Below the pieces are notes generated by a model that saw only the letters and a list, made by a program, of their open reading frames with translations, did no database searches and had not been told where the DNA came from. From positions 14,140,370 through 14,204,369 of the forward strand of contig JABBOT010000009.1 of NCBI GenBank assembly GCA_016165875.1: DNA of 64,000 nucleotides, read 5' to 3'. This document shows, piece by piece, positions 27,001 to 42,000 of this stretch. Source of the DNA: Acanthopleura granulata. Its lineage: Eukaryota; Mollusca; Polyplacophora; Chitonida; Chitonidae. Position 1 is the stretch's first letter. Every line of letters begins with the position of its first letter. Position numbers and translations under genes: made by a program.

Positions 27001-30000
27001 TTGCTCACTAACACTCTATGTATATTTGCTCCTGGACTTCGGTCTAATGGAGAACTCGTGAAACAATTTTAGCCTGCTGACAGAGAAGTCCAGCATATAC
27101 TATCTGTGTGTCCGTCTGTACCTCTGTTTGTTAATAGCTTTCTGGAGAAAGCTATTATGATGACATTGTTCTTAAAGGTTGGGTGTAATCTAAGGGCCAA
27201 CGCATTCAATTTTAGTGCGGATCCGAATCCGGTAATTTTTTAAAACTTCTCAACCACTGACAGAATGCAAAGTATTGTTCCCTGAAATTTGTTTATTTAA
27301 CTGAGTCGGTATAATGAGCCCTCGGCGAAGTTTTTGCTTTGTTAACACATCACACTAACTGGAAATCCGATCACCATATGACCGATCCGGTAGTAATAAT
27401 CAGTTGTTTAGACTGTTGTATTCTTAAAGGAAAACTTACAAGACAACACCTCGTTCACACGGACATCGCTCAGTTGTTCTGCAATGATAGACTGTAAGGG
27501 GTCTGTGATTTGGTTTAAAGCTTCCACAGCCATTTCCTGGAAAAGAAAATTAATTACTTGTTTGGCAAATATACTTGATCGGATTGGGGATGAATGAAGG
27601 AGATCAGCACGCTCGGGCTTTTCGCACTGATCCCGTAAGGGCTTCAGAACTATTGCACGATTTCGTTTTTGAGAATACCAACTGTCACTGCGATATGGCT
27701 CAAGGGTTGGCAAGGAGCATAAAGTAATGGCAGTGGGTTTTTTTCAATCTTTACATGATGTCATGGATGTTGGTCTATACACTCATGTTTTGAGGATAAA
27801 AACGGCCACAACCATTTTATTCTGACGCCCTTGGTCATGGAGACAGAATCGAAGCTGATTGACTGGTACTGGTGTTATTGTTTATTGGATTAAACCACGT
27901 GTTATTGGTCAAGCTGGAATAAATCTGTCATACATAAAATTTCGTCCACGTCGACCTGGAATGGACATGTCCATCTCTCACACCAGTCTGTAACAATCGA
28001 TCCTGCATTCCATTAAATCTGAAATTCTTACGAGGCTTTGGAATACCTCATGTCAGAGAAAACGGCAAACACCCGCACAACTGCGTTCAAGCTGAGAGGA
28101 AACCATCGCCATTTGCCAAGTACCAATAAAACCTCTTAACTCGAAGTTACAGGCAGATTAGAGCGTGTGACATTCCTTAAGGGTCTGACTGTCGAAGCGA
28201 AGGAGGGCTCCATAGGCCGAGTAAATTGACTAGCTCAAGTGTGAGCAACCGACGTGGTCCATTTATCAAAATCCTCTGTAAGGATACTCATAAGGAACCC
28301 ATCATACTTACCAGGGCGGCCTCACTCACTAAGTTCCTTTGCCTGACAACCGACGCCATGCTGCTCGTCACATAAAACAATGTTTCTAGAGAGAAGTATT
28401 CTGTTTTGTTCATAACGTGAGTCATAGCGATGACATAAGACTCGATCTCCTGCAATAAGAAAATTGCAGACATTGACACAGATTTCAACTTGTTTACAAC
28501 TTGTTCACCTATGAATCTAGGCGTCAAATACCAGTCGTCAACATATCCGGCGTTTCGCGTCAACAATAACAAGACCAGTTTCGAAGACAACGTTACTCGC
28601 AAACCACCAAAGGGCTTAGGAAGTATATAAAGTACGAAGGTAGAACGGATTTATGACCAGCAGTTTTCAGTTATGATGCATAGCCGCCAGCAATGTTCGT
28701 TAACCAGATGGATGAATTAAATCAGCAGTTTGTTCTCAGGAATTATTCGGCTGTATCATCGCGGTGAAGTTGTATCAGGAAGGAAGCCAGAGTTAGGGGA
28801 AAGCGGTGTTGTAGCGGTACTACCCACCAGCTAGTCACGTCAGAAATACAAACATTTTGCATAGGCTCTTATGCACGCCACATGAGGACCCTTTTCAGTA
28901 AAATATAATATCAAAGGCTATTTCAGCCAAAAATTACTCGATAAATAAGTCTCGTGAGAGGCCCCACGATGATGAAAACATTTCCAGCTTGAGCCTTTAC
29001 CCTGAATATGAAGCGTATGATGTACATCACAGTGTGAACAACGGAATGAAAAGAATTTTTATAACACCGACGCTAAGTTACCGCGCCTCATGAAGGCATG
29101 TTGTAGACTTAACATACATTCTGCTTCTACATTATTGATCACGTAAGTCTATTTAAATCGGCCTACTGCAACCAAAGTGGAACTATCTGAACCCCCCCCC
29201 CCCGAAATATTTCCCCGTAATATAGAGTTCAGTTGTTCGTTTCAGATTGTGGTATAAAAGACCACAACATGGATGGAAAAAAAAGTGACAACTACTTCGC
29301 GGTAGTTGGCAAATGGTCACAAGGAAATACTGCAACTTGTCAATTTAACACATGCAGTGTTTTGATTGTTCGTGTAAATGCCTAATATCAGATAAGTATA
29401 AAAATTAAATGGAGTGATGTTAGTTACAATTTATTAAGCCTCGCCTTTGTTAGCTTGCCCTGCAGCATTGTTTCTTTGGGCGTCAGAAGGTCGTTCCACA
29501 GCTCTGTCCAAGGTGTACCTCTTTGGTTCCCCTGGGGCACGTCGAAGGGCTGGGCACGAAGCCAATCCTCTGGATCTTCCGGTAGGGTGGAGTTGTCTGC
29601 AGGCAAGATCTGACGAAAAGAACAGGAGAAACCATCTTGATAAATCTAGCCGTCGAAACAGACCATAAGTTAGAGCGGCGTGTTGTCTGGATATACGTCC
29701 TGATATTTCGTCATGAAGATTACTATTTTCACGAGACCGATATATATCGTGCCGTATACCTCCGCAACAAGGTGGTGTAACATATTCATCACAATGAAGA
29801 GTATAACAAAAGATTTTCCCTGAATTGACACCGGTACTTCGGCCAACACATTTTGCGTTTTCTAGGATACGTTGCCGATACCGACGTCGCGGCTCACACG
29901 ACGAGATGAGCACAGGCTCCGCTAGGGGCACTGACTACACAGAGCAATTTAACTGTCTCAAAACGAGTGACGAAAAATTTTTGTACATGTTGTTGTTGTT

Positions 30001-33000
30001 AGCCGCTTAATCATTACAACTCTTTGGAAAATGAGAACAAGAAAAGTCACTGATTCGTGCATTACCGGCATTACCTGACACCTTAGGGATACAGAAAATA
30101 TATCAAACGGACAAAACGGTATCTTTGCCTGTTTTGACGATTACGGTAAATTATTCCTGTCGGACTAACCAATCAGAGGCCTGGATCTTTTCTGAATTGT
30201 GATAATTCATATATCAGTCGTCAGCCATAATGGGCCTTGCATGTCAATGATCGAAAGACAAACTTCCCAAATAACGTTCAAACCAAACCACCAAAGAAAT
30301 AAGAAAGTACATGTATAAAGCAGTTGAGAAGGTTTTATAAATAGCCTTGTGAAAGCAAAAGAAAAGTTGAAACCAATGTGAATTTGTTTTCTTTGTTCGT
30401 TTTTATCCAAGTAGTAAATCACGTTTGTACGTTACATCTACATGTATGTACATGTATGATTATATCGTGTATCACTGGTTTGATTTAGCTTGCAACAAAT
30501 TACTATCCTAATATATTTTCATGAGTTACGTTAGGTTAGGTTAGCCAGGTAATGCTTACTTTCTCCCCATTCCGGCAATTGCAACCACACAGAGTGTAAA
30601 ATCTGACATATATAGAGGCTGATGAGTAGATCAAATAATTAACCACCTGCAGTCGAAAATAAGGTACGTAGTTCAAACATGAATGTTGCGGGTGTTTCAA
30701 GGAATAGGTTTCATAACGGAGGGCTTTACAAACGTAACTGAACAGAGGAACATTTCATTTACCCACCAGAGTATTGACCACAGAAGAAATGCTTTCTGTA
30801 AGGAGGGAAGTTTTCTGAATGTCTCCTTCCTTCACAGACTGTGCGATGTCCGTACTGACGTCCTCTAGAAACGTGGACACAGCATCGAGGTCCTTCTGTC
30901 CACTGTCTTTGGCGATCGGCGGCGATACCTTGCGAAAAACAATGAACTTAGCCTTTTGACGAGACCATTTGACCGAGGACAGTCTTAGTAACGGTCCACA
31001 AGACGAGTTTACTTTGTGCATGGGAGCAAGGTCTGCAGTACTGTGGACAACATGTTGTTACGAAATACATTCTGACGTGTGTGTGTTGCCGGAAAACAGA
31101 AAGCATTAAGTATCAACTCATATCATAATAGTGTATTAAGATTGAAGCAGTATATATTATTTTGTAAGAAGTTCAACAGATTAACCCTCCCTGACCAAGA
31201 GAACGCTATCTTAAAAACATAATTTTCTTCTTGAACAGACCAGTAAGAGGTAGTTTTGAAGCCTTACGACTGTATTACTGGGCACTGCTTCACCGCTATG
31301 TTCACGGAAGCCATAGAAGTTAACATTATGTCATAACTGATCTGTTTGTGAGGGCCGGTTTAAGTGTTTCATGACTACACACTTTTATATGCATATAATG
31401 AAGAGGCTTCTCATTCGCTACAAATATGTTGATATTTCCATTAGGTATTCTCTTCTAAGAATGGTGTGGATATTTATTTCTGAAGAACGCTGTAGAATTT
31501 TTACGATGGCGATCGGTTTTTGTGTGTGGTGGAAATAGAAGTACAAAGTATAGGCAAACGACCATTGGCAAGTATTTATTTCTTTATTTACTTGATTGGC
31601 ATGTTACGCCGTACTCAATAATATTTCACTTATACGACGCCGGCCAGCATTGTGGTGGGAGGAAACTGGGCAGAGCCCGGGGGGAACCCAAGACCATCTG
31701 CAGATTGCTGGCGGACATTCCCATGTATGGCCAGAGAGGAAGCCAGCATGAGCGGGATTTGAACGCACAGCGACCGCATTGGTGGGAACCTTCTGTGCCA
31801 TTACGCTACACTGGTGCGTTAACTAAATGAGCCACGGAGGCCCCCCCATTGGCAAGTAAATAGCTATCTTTTCGACGTGTCACGCACATTCATGGACATT
31901 ATATTGGTGTAAGACAATCTTCAAAGAAGATTTAGACTACGCAAAGGGCCTATGGTCACCAAGGCCTCACGAACCTTGGGTTCGGAAGAATATACGAAGT
32001 TCTCTCTTCAACGCCAGGGTTGAACCGTATCAGACAAATAGATTTACTCACTCGACCAGGAACCGCTTCGGATTTGAACAAAGATTGTGATGCGAAGATA
32101 GTGGACATACTAGATATATGCACAAAAGCCATTCGTTGCTTAGTGAGCCCCGATTTTTTACACATGGCAAATATTTAGATAGCAAGTCATAACGGTACTT
32201 GGACAACGAGCTTTATCTCAGTCATTCCATTGTACGGGTCAAATATCCTAGCCTTTACTTCTACGGTGTAGTTGTCATCTTCATTCCCAACGCTCAGCAC
32301 CATGGGAGGGGATTTCACAAAATCTGCCAGATTAAAGAAAAAAAAGGAAACACGTTAAAAGCGATTGCCTGAAGAAATACATGCATGCGTATGTAACGAT
32401 ATTTTCACCACTGGTGTTCGTTTTGAAGTGACTGTCTTTTCTATGTGTTATTCAGACGTTCAGGTGCTGCATATTATGGGACGATATAAAAGACTACAGC
32501 CTGGAGAAGTGAAACTAGGTGAAATGCAGGGGACCTCCGTGGCTCAGTCGGTTGGCACGCCAGCGCAGCGCAATGACCCAGGAAGCCTGCCACCAAAGCG
32601 GTCGGTTCGAGTTCAAGTCCAGCTCATGCTGGCTTCCTCCCCAGCCGTCCTTGGGAAGGTCTGCCATCAACTTGCGGATGGTCGTGGGTTTTCCCCCGGG
32701 CTCTGCCCGGTTTCCTCCCACCATAATGTTGGAATAAGTTAAATATTTTTGAGTACGCCGCAAAACACTAATGAAACAAACAAATAAATAGGTGAAATGC
32801 GGCCTTATATCTATGTTTTACAATCATAACTGTGCTCCAGTTTTATGGACGAAGGGGAGGGGTTGCCTTTGCTGAGACTGATAAGCGCTGATTGGCTGCG
32901 GCTACCTAGCTCTTGAACCATATTAAGGGTCTAGTTGTATCCTGACACCAATCAATCGATCAGTCAATCAATCAAACCTGCCGAATGAAAAACCTTCCAA

Positions 33001-36000
33001 TCATCATAGCCATTTCCGCCCGTGGGCAACGGATTCGGCAGGCGGCAGGGAACTACATGCGTATATTGAACACGTAGTTTTGGAAAAGAACTTTACATTT
33101 GAAGAGCAGTGTTTTTATAGGATATCATTTGATTTTGTTTTCAAGGAAACACAAAACATCTCGAAAAAGAGAGCCGTCCGACCAGTTCGATTCTTGACAT
33201 GTCGACTTATCCTGAGTACTAAGCAACAGAAGTACTGATGATCCAAATATTAAACTCGATCTCGGACTTGCCTACTTGGCCTCATTACTCCATTCTTTGG
33301 AATTTATCATGCCCACGTGTGCCATATTCTTGAGATCTGGAGAAAGAGCATAACACCATGAAGAATTCGAGGTAAATCAACATACTGTCACACTGGAAAT
33401 TATGAGACAAAATACAGATCAGTTAATGATGGTTAATGTTCACTTACCCCCAAAGTAAAGAAGACTGGTTTCATTATCCGACACGACCACATACTGGTAC
33501 ATGAGACGCTCACTGGTGTCGAACTCTGACCGGCTGGTATTTGTCCCTTCGTCCACCCAGTCGGGGCAGGATACTTGAAACTTGTCCAAAGCTGCTACGC
33601 CTGTCAAAGTAACAAAAATACATACTAACACCTCTGTTGCTGTATAAAATTTAATCTCCCTGTGTATATTTTCAAATAACCATCGTTGTCCATGATCTCT
33701 TACAAACCACCTTGTCTCCCAAATTTACGAATTAAAAGATAAAAATCATCATAGGAGTGTGCCTTTGTTTCGTTGACATCCGCGTGTTCAGGCACAGTGT
33801 GGTTGCACCGCTCTGAGTTATGCTCCTGAATACAATGCTATCCTACATTGGGTAGAATTGTCACGATAACATTTGTCTTCGGCATATGTCATCATGGTAC
33901 TTACAATTTACTGTTGTTAAATGCTATACTCAAGAATTCCTAACTTATACTATGGTGCTCGATTGTATGGGTGGAGGAAATCGGAGTGAAAATCACCAGC
34001 AAGTTGAGAGCTACTGACGAATTTTCCTCCATTCTGACGTGCGTATATTCTCACCACATCAGTGGAAGGCAAGTCATCCTCAACGAACATTAAACTGTCG
34101 AGCTACAGAAGAATTTTCCTCCATTCTGTGGTGCATATATTCTCAGCACATCGGTGGAGGGCAAGTTATAATCCTCAGCGAACATTAAACTGTACAGTTA
34201 CAGAGGAAGTGGTCTGTATTCCGATATGCATATATGTTCTCACCACATCGGTGGAGGGTGAGTCATCCTTACAGAACATTAAACTTAGACGGCCACAGAA
34301 CAAATCTTCACCACGGCATAACGAAGGGTGACAGAGTGGGAAACGACAAATCACCTTTGCATGGTTGGGTATAAAAACTAAGGTCTTTGGAAATCAGCAA
34401 GCAGATATATAGCGATCTATATGATGATTAAGATCTTAGACTAATAAGTCACAAATCACGTATTTGGTTATCTACAGGAGTGTGTAATGAAACGCTTTGA
34501 GCATACTCAGGTTACAGTTGTTGTTATTTTGTTTGCTACAAAACAACAAACAAACAACAATTCCGTTGTACATACCTGTCTCTGGCGTGATCTGACACAT
34601 GCCTCGATATGGAGGCAGATTCATGGCGAAAAACTCACTGACAGTTCCCGCAGACTTGTTTGGTATCCCAAAAACGTACAGCTGAAGCCGGTAGACATAG
34701 CCATGGTGGAGACTATAAGGCTTGATGGATATCGCGGAGGTATTTACTCCTGAAATAGTGACAGGCTCGGTTTGTATTTTAACACCTGAGGTCGATTCCA
34801 AACAAAGTGGACATTTATTCCCATATCCTATCGTATCTACTATGTAAACATCTCTCTTGTGACAAGTGTTTAGTTAAGACATGCATATTCCAGCTTGAAA
34901 TCCTTAAGCCGTAAAATATGCACCGTATTACAGCCTGAAGTTTTCACCTTTGACTCCAAAATACGCCTTTTGGTATCAGTGTACCAACCGGGATTAAAAT
35001 TAAACCTGGTATATGAATGGTCAAGAGACTTACGCTTCTACCATTCAGACCATTTTTGATTGGCCATTGACGTTACTAGTTTGGAGCAGTCCGCACTAGC
35101 TCTACCCCGGCGATAAAACACTCGGTTCAACTGTGTGCGGACCCTAAACATTTCACTGAAAAGCTAGAAGCTCGTATCAGATACACGGTATGCGGACATC
35201 TCCATTTCGGCGAGTCTGCCAGGGTAAATTATGATTCTTCTTGACAGTCTAATATATTCTGAGGCCTAGTCCCCTTGCATTTGATGTAAATTGATGGTTT
35301 GATGTAAATATTTAGTAACTGTGAAGTCAACACTGCATTTTGAGTAACTCTACGCCAGGGAGGTCTAGTAAACTGCAAACAAAATCGTGTGCTTCCCCCG
35401 GCCTCTGACCGGTTTCCTCCCACAATAATGTAGGCCAATGTAGGTCGTATAAGTGAAATATCCTTGAGTACAGCGTAAAACATAAAATATTCTTGAGTAC
35501 AGCGTAAAATATAAATCAAATAAATAAATAAATTTACATGAACCATTAGAATAAAACCCAAAATAACAAGATGTCGAATTTCAGCGGTTACCCGTTATCA
35601 TTTACTCGCTGCACTTTATCTACTTTCTATACTACCAGTGCTCATTGGCGCTTAACTGATAGAACTCCATCATTAATAGTTTTGGCACTTACAAAAGCCT
35701 TTCACCTCAATTGTAATGTCAAAGGCAAAAAACATAGTTCTGTTCCACCACCTGTGGGTGTTACCATTCCCGTTATTCAATAGGTTGCCTGAATTCCTCA
35801 TGAGTAACATACATGTGGCAATTGGGGTATCCAATTATCTACAGTGTATAGATATTCCGATGAGTAGAAATTGTGCATACCCTCACCCACACCGCCCCCA
35901 CTTTGAAACCACTGTTTATTTCTTTGACTGGTGTTTTACGCCGAACTCAACAATATTTCACGTATACGACGGCGACCAACAATATGGTGGGAGGAAACCA

Positions 36001-39000
36001 GGCAGGGTCCGGTGGAAAACCACGACCATCCCCAGGCTGTTGGTGGACCTTCGTCACTGTGAACTCACGGCGACCGCATTGGTGGGAGGCTTCGGGTTAT
36101 TGCGCTGTGCTAACCGACTGAGCCACGGAGGCCCGCCATATCAGCATTAAGATCAATGTGAAATTCCAATTTAGCATTATCAATTACAATCTAGCATTTA
36201 CACAAAGAAGCAAGAGATATCTATTCTGTAGATAACTCACCGGTAGAAGTAAAACTATCCAGCTCAGTTACCTCCTCCAACGAGTCCTGAAGATTCTTAC
36301 GCCTGTATAGCCTCCAATGGTACTCGGCTGTCGCTAGATCGTCCAAAGAACAGTCCACACATTTGCTGTTCAGAGTTATCGAAAATTCAGCGTTCTTCTT
36401 CAAAAGGCAATTCACCTTACACCTTAACATAGCAAAACGATGTAAACATAAGATAAATATTACCTATTTAAATCATCCTGTATTTAAATATCTTTGTCGT
36501 ATAGCCTCAACTGCTTTCTTACATGTGTATAAAACGTACACTTCACCCATTTGAAAAACGTCAAATTATTTCATAGTAATAGATACAATAAAGGATTAGT
36601 GTTTAGATTTTGCTACAGGTCTTAATTACACAGATAATATCTTGTTTATACAGTATAATACCCGGAGGTGAAACGTAATAATGAGTTTAAATCCGCTAAA
36701 GCAAAAGATTTACTGTCCTATCAAATCTTTAGCAGGCCGCCAGGTACGGTTCAGCGGGTGACGTCACAGACGACGCATTCATGGCTGACTTGGGCTATGT
36801 AATCTGGGAGTTCGTATCACATATCATTTTCGAGATGGATTCTAGCTACACAGAAGCAGATATACTGCCGTATCAATTTGAACCCATAGTGGGCCACGCT
36901 GAAGTTCCCATTTATGACACTGACACCTATGCCCAGACATCGGACTCTCAGTTTCAGACGATGCTTGTTGTCACTCCGGTATATGTAGTTTTAACGATAC
37001 TAAATCTCCGCGTAAGCAAAATTTCACAGCTTGCCTTGTGTAACCCAAAATATTGATCAAATAAGGCCACATGTCTACATATTCTAAAAGCTAAGAGACT
37101 GCTGATTTCAAAAAAGCTTTTGAAATTTACCTAACCTTAATATTAATAACAAAAGAAGAGGGATTGAAAAAAAGTTATTTTTGCCCAAGTGTATTGTTTA
37201 CTATTTAAGCCAAAAAACGGTCCCACAGATTTTTAATATTCATCTAAGAATGATCTGCGCGATCATTTAAAGTCTAAAAGCTTTTGAAACTTTGATACTC
37301 TTTCACTAATATTCTTAAAACTAGGAAAGGTATCTAAAGTGCGTGGGGCTCTTTTTTAGCTTAAGTATTAAGCTACATATGTGCCAAGTTTCATAACGTT
37401 ATGTTGAAAAATCGGCGAGAAATAAAAGGATTTGACCACACAACAGTCTCGAAAATAGAAAGGGAGAAAAAGATCAAAATGTCTGGAAGTGTGTTATCTG
37501 TGACAAAATTCGTCATTAATTCGTTTGCCAATTAATTTTAATCAACAACTGTTCCCTCTCAATTTAAATTCTAAACATATCAAACTACTTATATTAATTT
37601 TCTAAACATATCAAGCTACTTATATTAATATTTAAAACTTATCGCTTTCCATGAAAGTGTAAATTTGTGTTTTATCTTTTCTGAGCAAAACCTACTAGAA
37701 TGTGTTTATAAATCCGTCTTGGGGTGATTAAAGTTGTTGTTTTAGTTAATAGGTCTGCTTTGGTAGTCCGCACATTCTAATGCACATTTTTATACCAGAG
37801 GCATGTCTATTCACAACAGGTAACCCCACTGAGTGAACTAATTCCCATAATCAGGGGGAAGAAAACACATCTGCCTTGGTTCGCAACGTATTATACTCTT
37901 CGTCAAATTTAGGGTATTTACAATTTGAATTTGATTTTCATCTTTAGGGGAGGTGAAAGATAGAAGAATGGGGAGTAGAACATAAGAATGTGAGGGGAAA
38001 AAACCGACCAAATTTCACCCCTGAGGGGATCTAATATCCTTAACTTAACACTGAACTAGATGGCGAAGCTCTAACAACTGGTAAAGGTTGTGCTTGTTTG
38101 ACGTCATTCGGCAGAGAATACCAAGTTTTTGCGGAAAATATGCATAACTGGCTGCATTATTTAGTGATTTTATTAGCTGTATTAATCAGATTAATGTACA
38201 CTTTTAAAATGTTGCTTTTTAATTTCTATATAACTATGTATGTAGGGATACCTAATTATGAATAAATACTAAATCTGGACACTAATCCTTCATGTATTGC
38301 ATTAGTTTTCAATGAAAGAGATAGAAACCCAAATTTTCTGAACAGTTTTGTCCATTTTTGAGATAGACTTTGTACAGTTTGTATTTTATAGTTAATTTAT
38401 GCTAATCTTGGTTTTAATGTTACTGTAAATTAAGCATAATTCCGCAATCCTCATTTATATGACGGCTTTGTGGAGCGGGAGAAATCAACGACATCAAGTA
38501 TCAATCCCATTTCTGGCTTGTTCATTGAAGAATACTGAGTCGTATTATTAATCGATTCTAATAACAAAAAACAGATGGCATCCGACATGACGTTCCCATT
38601 TTCATGGAGTTTATTTCACGGTAAACATATATAAACACAGCTGGAATATCGAACCGCCTGCAATTTGTCGTATTTACTGAGTTATTTTCTGTGTAATTTT
38701 TGCAGTTATATATAAGTTATTTTTATTTGCCGGGTTTCAAAACACGACAGGCTGTCAAAAAAGTTCAGTTAAAACCTAAAACTGACCTAAACAGTCTTGG
38801 TATTTTGCCTTCCTGGCGCTTTCGTGTAATGGAATGAGCCAAGTTCTGGTTACATACTCTGATTTTGCCCTCGTTGCGTTCTTTGAATAGGATTATTTAA
38901 ATGTGGTTACATCACAGCATTTTGAGTAATTCTAGACCAGAGATAAAGAATTGTAGGCAGTAAATGACAATTAATTCTGCTTAAGCCATGCTGCTAGGGG

Positions 39001-42000
39001 TGTTGCTGTTTTCTGTTATTTAAGAAAGACATGAGTGAATTTACCAGAAACCAGAATTGGGAGCGGCCTGTCTCTGGGAATTATCGTTATGGTGACCGTT
39101 GCACACTTACACGTACGCCTCTTCTAGCCTAGCTTAACCAGATTATAAAATGAAATTCCATAACCATGGAAAATATTTAATTTCGGTTAAAAAGTAGAAA
39201 TCCCATGCTCCATTTTAGCTGCACTTCGTTAACAAACAGAAGAACGAGTCTCATTACTTTCAGCAGTCTATACATTACCTTAATTCCAACTGGGGAGGTT
39301 TCCCTGAGGTAACGTGAACAATTTTGTAAGCACTGCCTGTCCGGACATCTTTGGCAGCCTCAACAAGTAGTATATGCCATTTGTCCTTTTCAAGACATCC
39401 CGAAGGTGCAAGTAACTTTCCCGGATCCTTCTGGACAAGACAGCCAGGACAAGCTGTGAGTGCCCCGGAGGTAGCGAGAATCTCGGCCGAGGTGAGGTCA
39501 TCAGCTTTGCCACATGTCCAAGAGAACGCCAAACCTTGGGCATTTCCTGGTATGACCCCAGGGTCGTAAGACACCATGGCGGCGTTCACTGTGATGAGTT
39601 GGGTTGTTCCCGTCGATACAGACATTCCACCACTCACTCGCACAAGTAACGGAGGTAGCAGAATGTTCACAATGATTTGGTCTCTGAAAATCAACTGAGG
39701 ATATTCTTTGAAGATAATGTAAAAAATCACCGTGTACTTGCCGGGTTGAAGCTGTCTTGGACGTATATGCAACACAGTACTCTTTGGTTGCGCGATATCT
39801 ACAGAAATGCCGCCTTTGGTTATATTCCAGAAATATTCCAAAGTGAGATTTTTGCAAATCACGTTAATGGCTGCTGTTAGAGTCAATCGATCTGAAAACA
39901 ACTTGGTCACTTGTTTCTGCTCACGAAATGGGCGCCCTCGTCCAAAGCAAGAATTCGTCACTGTGGTTGTGTTGGATACGTTTTTCGATAACACGCCATT
40001 GGAACATTCGACTGTCACTGTTATAAGACCAAAATTTGTGTAGGTGTGTTGTATGGAGGTAGGTAAAGTTTTGACGACGTCAGGAACACTGTTGTCAGAG
40101 TACTCGATGACGCAGGTGACGTTTGTGGATGATGTCGATGGTGCAGAGTCTTCAGCCATAACAAGATGGACCAAGCCTGTTCCTGGGGGATAGGTCGCTT
40201 CCTGAAGAACAAGATTCACATCACTAAGAGGCCGAACCATGTGAACGTCACTAACCACAAACTGTTCTTCAAACATCTCACTGATGGCAATAATTCGCGG
40301 ATTGAAGACACCCTCGGCAATGTACATTTTACTTGTGGCTAAATAAAACGCCTCGTTCACTTCGAATTCCGTGCAGGTCTCAACTGTTCCGTCGCCGAAA
40401 TAAATATCAAAAGTAATGTTAGAGCCATACGTTTGACCAACCATCAGTATCCCAAGGCCGTCGATGCCGACCACACCCTGTGTCATATTCGCTTCAATGT
40501 TCAACACTCCAACGGTAACAGGCAACAGTCGCTTGGAGGAGGAACTGTTTAAAACTTCTATAGTTACTGATGAGTTATACATGCCTCTCTCTTGAAATAA
40601 GTGGCTGTTCGTCCAAGATGTGAAGTCGATTGGACCCACAGTGTGGCCGTCGTCATACATCCAGGTGAACTGGACGTTTGGAGGTATATAGCTGTCCTGG
40701 AATAAATGGATCGTGTATACCACCTCGGCATGTGCATCAGCGCTTCCCAAACCCACAGCACGAGGGTAGTTGATGACAAAATCATTAGCTGTGAACTGTT
40801 GTGCTTCTACCAAACAGAACCGTTCCACATTGCTAACTGGATTAGAACAATTCACGAAGAGTACGTAGGATTGAGGGATTGTGAACTCTATCGGAATTGC
40901 TCCACTTGCCACATCTGTCCAGTTAAGGTTTAAATAATCATTTTCTGGAGCGACTGACTTGTCTGGTAAGACGTATTGTTCTCGATACACGACACAAGAC
41001 GCATTTGTAGGACTTTCCGGAGACAGGTCATCCAGAGAGATGTCTATCGTCATTGAGCCCGGCGGGAGAGTTAGAAATGGAATGCAAGAAATATCAAAGC
41101 TTGGCACTGCATGAAATACTGAGAGTTCCATGTGAAGAGTTTGAACAAATGGCCCATGGGTGACAATGACTACCATGTCGAAAACACCAGAATCAGAGTA
41201 TGTATGGGATATCAGCAGGTTGACACAGCGGAAAAGTCCAATATCCGAGTGGATAAAGCCAGATTTGTCTCCGAAATCCACCTCGTAGCGGTATCCCCAT
41301 CCCGTGGTATTCAAGACTTCAACGGTGATTTCGTCCCCTGCACTCACCAAAGAGGTATTTGTATACAAACTCACATACATTGGGTCAAAAATACTAGCGT
41401 TTACATGAACGATCTTCTCTGAGACTGAATTGTTGATGGTGACAGTAAGAGAGATCTCGCCTTGTGGCAGATATGAGAGAAGAATGTAGGGTTCTGACAG
41501 GTACAACGAGTCCAAAGTTATGTTTGTAAGCCTTTCGACCCCGTGAAATACTTCGATAGATAGTTTGCCCATGTAGTTAATGTACGGCGATGTGGAGTGG
41601 AGTAACAAATCAGCGTCAGATCGGTTAGATGTTAGATCTGTGACAAAATCGTTGACTTCGGACAACACGATGAAGATATGAATGGCTGTGACTGAACCAA
41701 GGGCGTTTGAGGCAACAGTTTCTACAAATGTGAGGCCCAATGTTCTGATGAAGTGCGTAAAGGAACTGGTGCCGTTATTGTCGACGCACAGTAGCCATAT
41801 GCTGGAGTCCAAACGCCCTGCAAGACTCCATTCGTAGTCTATGTTGTTTCCAAAATCGACCGAAGATGTGAACTCTATTGACGTGTTTACCAGTACAAAA
41901 TCAGGGCCGTGTATATTTAAATTCTGCACCTCGTTCATATAGTAGTAGACTGTGGTGTTGATGCTTTCAAAGCTTACGTTATTATACAGTGTTATGTTGA

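Larger units (their letters stand above)
36423..39278 (-). other. Polycystin intron 2
   Basis: AT-rich, 2.86 kb. Holds the CRE and possible plus-strand exon at 36.78 kb and a small direct duplication at 37.57 kb. The remainder shows nothing. Confidence 0.6.

Noticed and set aside
29434..29931. Minus-strand open frame of 165 codons overlapping exon 8 in another frame.
   Set aside because: No recognisable motif; the alternative frame after the exon 8 acceptor loses the continuity with exon 7.
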